DNA from: Elusimicrobia bacterium RBG_16_66_12
Lineage (GTDB): Bacteria > Elusimicrobiota > Elusimicrobia > UBA1565 > UBA9628
DNA: 18,333 nt
Reading direction: 5' to 3'
Assembly (NCBI GenBank): GCA_001800005.1
Contig: MGUL01000117.1
Coordinates: 38,575 to 56,907, forward strand
The notes beneath the pieces were generated by a model, which was not told where the DNA came from, made no database searches, and saw only the letters and a program-made list of their open reading frames with translations. Below, piece by piece: positions 16,259 to 18,333 of the stretch. Both the position numbers and the translations under genes were made by a program. Positions within the stretch are counted from its first letter, which is position 1, and each line of letters opens with the position of its first letter.

Positions 16259-17392
16259 ATGACCCGCATCGTCGTCAAACGCGACGTCCGCTGGGCCGCC
16301 CTGCGCTCTCAGGGGGCCGACCTCCTACTGTTCGCCGCCCTCGTCGTGGTGGGGATGTCCTACGGCCTGGGTTACCGCCTGGACTGGTCCGAGGAGAACG
16401 GGCGCCCCGAGGACGACGTGGAGGTCGCCGACATCCCGGCTCCGGCCGCGCGCGCGCCCTGGCCGCCGTCCGCCGTGGAGATGGCCCCTCCTCCGACTGC
16501 GCAGGCGGCCGGCGCGTCGATCGGGCCTGCGGCCGCCCTGGAGATCAAGCCCGACGCGCGCGCCGCCGCCTGGGACAAGATGACCTCCCAGCTCGACAAC
16601 CTTTCGGCGCGCTATCCGGGCCGCGTCTCCATCTTCCTGAGCGACCTGCGCTCCGGGAAGACCTGGATGCACCACCCGGACGACCTCTTCCCGGCGGCCA
16701 GTCTCATCAAGGTCCCGATCATGATCGCTGCTTTCTACAAGATGAAGGATGGGCAGCTTTCCCTTGACGAGAGATTGGCGATTTCCCGGCGCAACCGCGT
16801 GGGCGGCTCGGGCTCGCTGAAGTGGCGCCCCGACGGCACGAAACTCGCGGTGCGCGACCTGCTGATGTACATGATCAACGAGTCCGACAACACCGCGACC
16901 AAGATGATCCTGGAGCGGCTGGGCCTGGGGTACGTGCAGCAGCAGTTTCCGCGCATCGGCCTCCTTTATACGGGCATCTACGAAGAGGGCATGAGCATCA
17001 AGGGCGGGCGCGTGGCGCACGAGAACTACACGACCGCGCGCGAGATGACGATGCTGTTGGAGAAGATCTACAAGGGCGAGGCCGTGGACAAGGCTTCCAG
17101 CGAGTTCATGATGGAGATCCTCAAGCGTCCGAAGGCCGTGCCCTCGAGGCTCGCCAAGGGCCTGCCCGTCGGCTGGGAGATCGCGCACAAGACCGGCCTT
17201 CTGCGCCAGGCCTGCCACGACTCGGCCGTCTTCCTGACGCCCAACGGCGACTACGCGATGACCGTGCTGACCGGACAGAACCAGTCCTACTCCCAAGCGA
17301 AGACCTTGATCACGAAGCTCGCCCATGTGACCTTCGCCAACTATGCGGGGCCGCGCTACTACGCCCAGGCGACCCGTCGCCGCCGGCGCTGA
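16259..17392 (+). CDS. Membrane-anchored class A beta-lactamase-fold serine hydrolase
   Basis: This is a 377-residue protein. Residues about 19-38 form a single N-terminal membrane anchor, followed by a Pro/Ala-rich linker (about 55-95) and then a serine beta-lactamase/transpeptidase-like domain. The three hallmark motifs are present: SLIK (S148, K151), SDN (209-211) and KTG (311-313 in HKTG). I do not find the ExxLN omega-loop motif that carries the deacylating glutamate of true class A beta-lactamases. A peptidoglycan-directed peptidase or related hydrolase is therefore as likely as antibiotic resistance. The C-terminus is a short Arg run. An extended -10 (TGTTATCCT, 16232-16240) precedes it just after the clpC hairpin, so it may have its own promoter. 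The next gene follows 7 bases after the stop. Confidence 0.85.
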   Translation: MTRIVVKRDVRWAALRSQGADLLLFAALVVVGMSYGLGYRLDWSEENGRPEDDVEVADIPAPAARAPWPPSAVEMAPPPTAQAAGASIGPAAALEIKPDARAAAWDKMTSQLDNLSARYPGRVSIFLSDLRSGKTWMHHPDDLFPAASLIKVPIMIAAFYKMKDGQLSLDERLAISRRNRVGGSGSLKWRPDGTKLAVRDLLMYMINESDNTATKMILERLGLGYVQQQFPRIGLLYTGIYEEGMSIKGGRVAHENYTTAREMTMLLEKIYKGEAVDKASSEFMMEILKRPKAVPSRLAKGLPVGWEIAHKTGLLRQACHDSAVFLTPNGDYAMTVLTGQNQSYSQAKTLITKLAHVTFANYAGPRYYAQATRRRRR

Positions 17393-17399
17393 GGGCCGG

Positions 17400-17933
17400 G
17401 TGCGCTCCCTCCTGCTGGCCTTCCTGATGCTGCCCGCCTTCTCCAATGACGCGGCGCGCGCCCAGGAAGACGAGGAAACGCAGCCCATCCAGCGCTACCT
17501 GGTCGATCTGCGGCTGGGCGACGGCTTGGAGGAGGTCCGGCGCGTCTATCCGCCCGCTCAGGATTGGCCGTTCCGCGTCGATCAGCGCAGGGATATCACG
17601 CGCTATCGCGTGGAAAAAGGTCTGGCCAAGCGTTTTCCCCGGAAGGTCCAGATTCTGCATCTGGGGTTCCGCAAGGGCCGCCTCGTCGAGATCCAGGCGG
17701 TCTACGACGCCAAGTTCTCCCGCGAGAAGACCTACGAGAAGCTGGCCGGCGAGTTCGCCCTGCTCTACGGCGAAGCCAGTCGTTCCGGAGATCGCTTCTG
17801 GTGGGCCGATGCCGTCACCGTCCTGCGCGTCTTCCCGGTCGAGCTCCCGGTCCTCAAGGACGGCGAGAAGTCCGCGGAGTGGCGCACGTCCGTCCAGATA
17901 TACCGGAAGGACGTCTTCGAAAGCGCGGACTAG
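17400..17933 (+). CDS. Small exported protein, unknown function
   Basis: The GTG at 17400 gives a 177-residue protein beginning (M)RSLLLAFLMLPAFSNDAARAQ, a plausible signal peptide. The same frame is open further upstream, but only by running inside the previous gene, and that start would bury the signal peptide. The mature part starts with acidic EDEETQ. It then has RLGDGLEEVRRVYPPAQDWPF and HLGFRKGRLVEIQAVYD, a pattern that recalls small OmlA/SmpA- or BLIP-like alpha/beta domains in which an opening helix follows the phrase lGdsleeVrrvyP. The match is by eye only. It starts 7 bases after the hydrolase stop and is probably co-expressed with it. It converges with the next gene with a 6-base gap. 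Confidence 0.65.
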   Translation: MRSLLLAFLMLPAFSNDAARAQEDEETQPIQRYLVDLRLGDGLEEVRRVYPPAQDWPFRVDQRRDITRYRVEKGLAKRFPRKVQILHLGFRKGRLVEIQAVYDAKFSREKTYEKLAGEFALLYGEASRSGDRFWWADAVTVLRVFPVELPVLKDGEKSAEWRTSVQIYRKDVFESAD

Positions 17934-17939
17934 GAGCGG

Positions 17940-18333
17940 CTACCGGCGGGCGAAGACGGATTCGACTTTGAGGAAACAGGCGGCGACGTCGTCGGCGTCG
18001 GCGTCGCTGAAGCGTTCCGTGAAGAGGATGTTGACGGCGCTGTCCCGGAACGCGATCGCGTTGGGCGAGCTTGAATCTTCCCTCAAGTACGGCTTGGCCC
18101 AGGGCCACTCGACGACGACGGTGGGATAATCCGGGTTGAGCCTCGCACCCTCGGCCATCACCGCGCGCGCGAATTCGGCCTTCGAGACCGTCAGCGCCGC
18201 CTCGTCGACGATGAGCGTGTGGAAGAACGGGGAGAGGACGGCGTTCGCGGGCGGCGCCATGGGCTTGACCGCGCGTGAGACGCGCAGCTTCTCATCGATG
18301 CGGCGGATGATCTCCCGGCGCCGGGAGATCATC
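17940..18333 (-). CDS. DegT/DnrJ/EryC1/StrS-like aminotransferase, C-terminal part (partial)
   Basis: About 130 C-terminal residues are visible; the gene continues past the window end, and the Met at 18332 is only at the edge. The order RRREIIRRIDEKL, then a hydrophobic strand FFHTLIVDE, then SKAEFARAVMAEGARLNPDYP, then WPWAKPYL, and a final helix after SDADADDVAACFLKVE fits the C-terminal small domain of sugar-aminotransferases of the DegT/StrS family. The PLP lysine region is not in the window, so activity cannot be judged. If right, it points to a nucleotide-sugar or O-antigen locus to the right. Family call by eye. Confidence 0.5.
   Translation of the reverse strand, partial: MISRRREIIRRIDEKLRVSRAVKPMAPPANAVLSPFFHTLIVDEAALTVSKAEFARAVMAEGARLNPDYPTVVVEWPWAKPYLREDSSSPNAIAFRDSAVNILFTERFSDADADDVAACFLKVESVFARR
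18306..18333. repeat. 28-bp perfect palindrome at the window edge
   Basis: GATGATCTCCCGGC (18306-18319) is followed immediately by its exact reverse complement (18320-18333). It falls inside the coding part of the aminotransferase gene (residues ISRRREII) and stops exactly at the last base given, so its true length is unknown. Confidence 0.8.

Noticed and set aside
16325..17488. Minus-strand open frame opposite the serine hydrolase
   Set aside because: The opposite strand carries SxxK, SDN and KTG motifs in the right order.

Overview
The window is a GC-rich bacterial chromosome segment with dense, mostly housekeeping gene order. Several features suggest Elusimicrobiota: the lepA-lepB-nfeD order, a secreted propeller-like protein whose N-terminus is rich in short Ala/Pro/Gly/Ile/Val repeats, and the general gene style. 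That assignment rests on recalled resemblance and no marker gene is complete enough to prove it.

Layout. Positions 1-3938 (+) carry the end of lepA, lepB (signal peptidase I), a long NfeD-type membrane serine protease and a HEAT-repeat lipoprotein, tightly packed and probably one envelope/protein-export operon. Positions 3939-6143 (+) look like an accessory islet with visibly lower GC in places. It holds a Fic-family protein with its own strong promoter bracketed by two copies of a 15-bp palindrome, a 216-bp MITE-like element inserted in the 3' end of fic, and an AbrB-type antitoxin/PIN-domain toxin pair with its own promoter. Positions 6150-9963 (-) form a compact operon of a tandem double ATP-grasp ligase, galE and a small DUF3147-like membrane protein. 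Positions 10038-13553 (-) hold a stand-alone receiver protein, a truncated propeller-like exported protein, a class I/II aminotransferase and a low-complexity secreted protein. Positions 13699-17933 (+) hold clpC with a strong downstream hairpin, a membrane-anchored class A beta-lactamase-fold serine hydrolase and a small exported protein. The window ends in a partial DegT/StrS-like aminotransferase (-).

Most interesting signals. (1) The 216-bp element has 18/19-bp terminal inverted repeats, a flush 7-bp direct repeat on both sides and internal nested palindromes. Removing it together with one copy of the direct repeat restores a clean in-frame fic stop codon. (2) Paired palindromic operators sit around the fic promoter and suggest autoregulation by the C-terminal winged helix of Fic. 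(3) The double ATP-grasp protein joins an L-amino-acid-ligase-like half to a D-Ala-D-Ala-ligase-like half and may build an undescribed peptide-type product. (4) Several minus-strand genes have a -10 box so close to the start codon that they are probably read from leaderless or near-leaderless messages.
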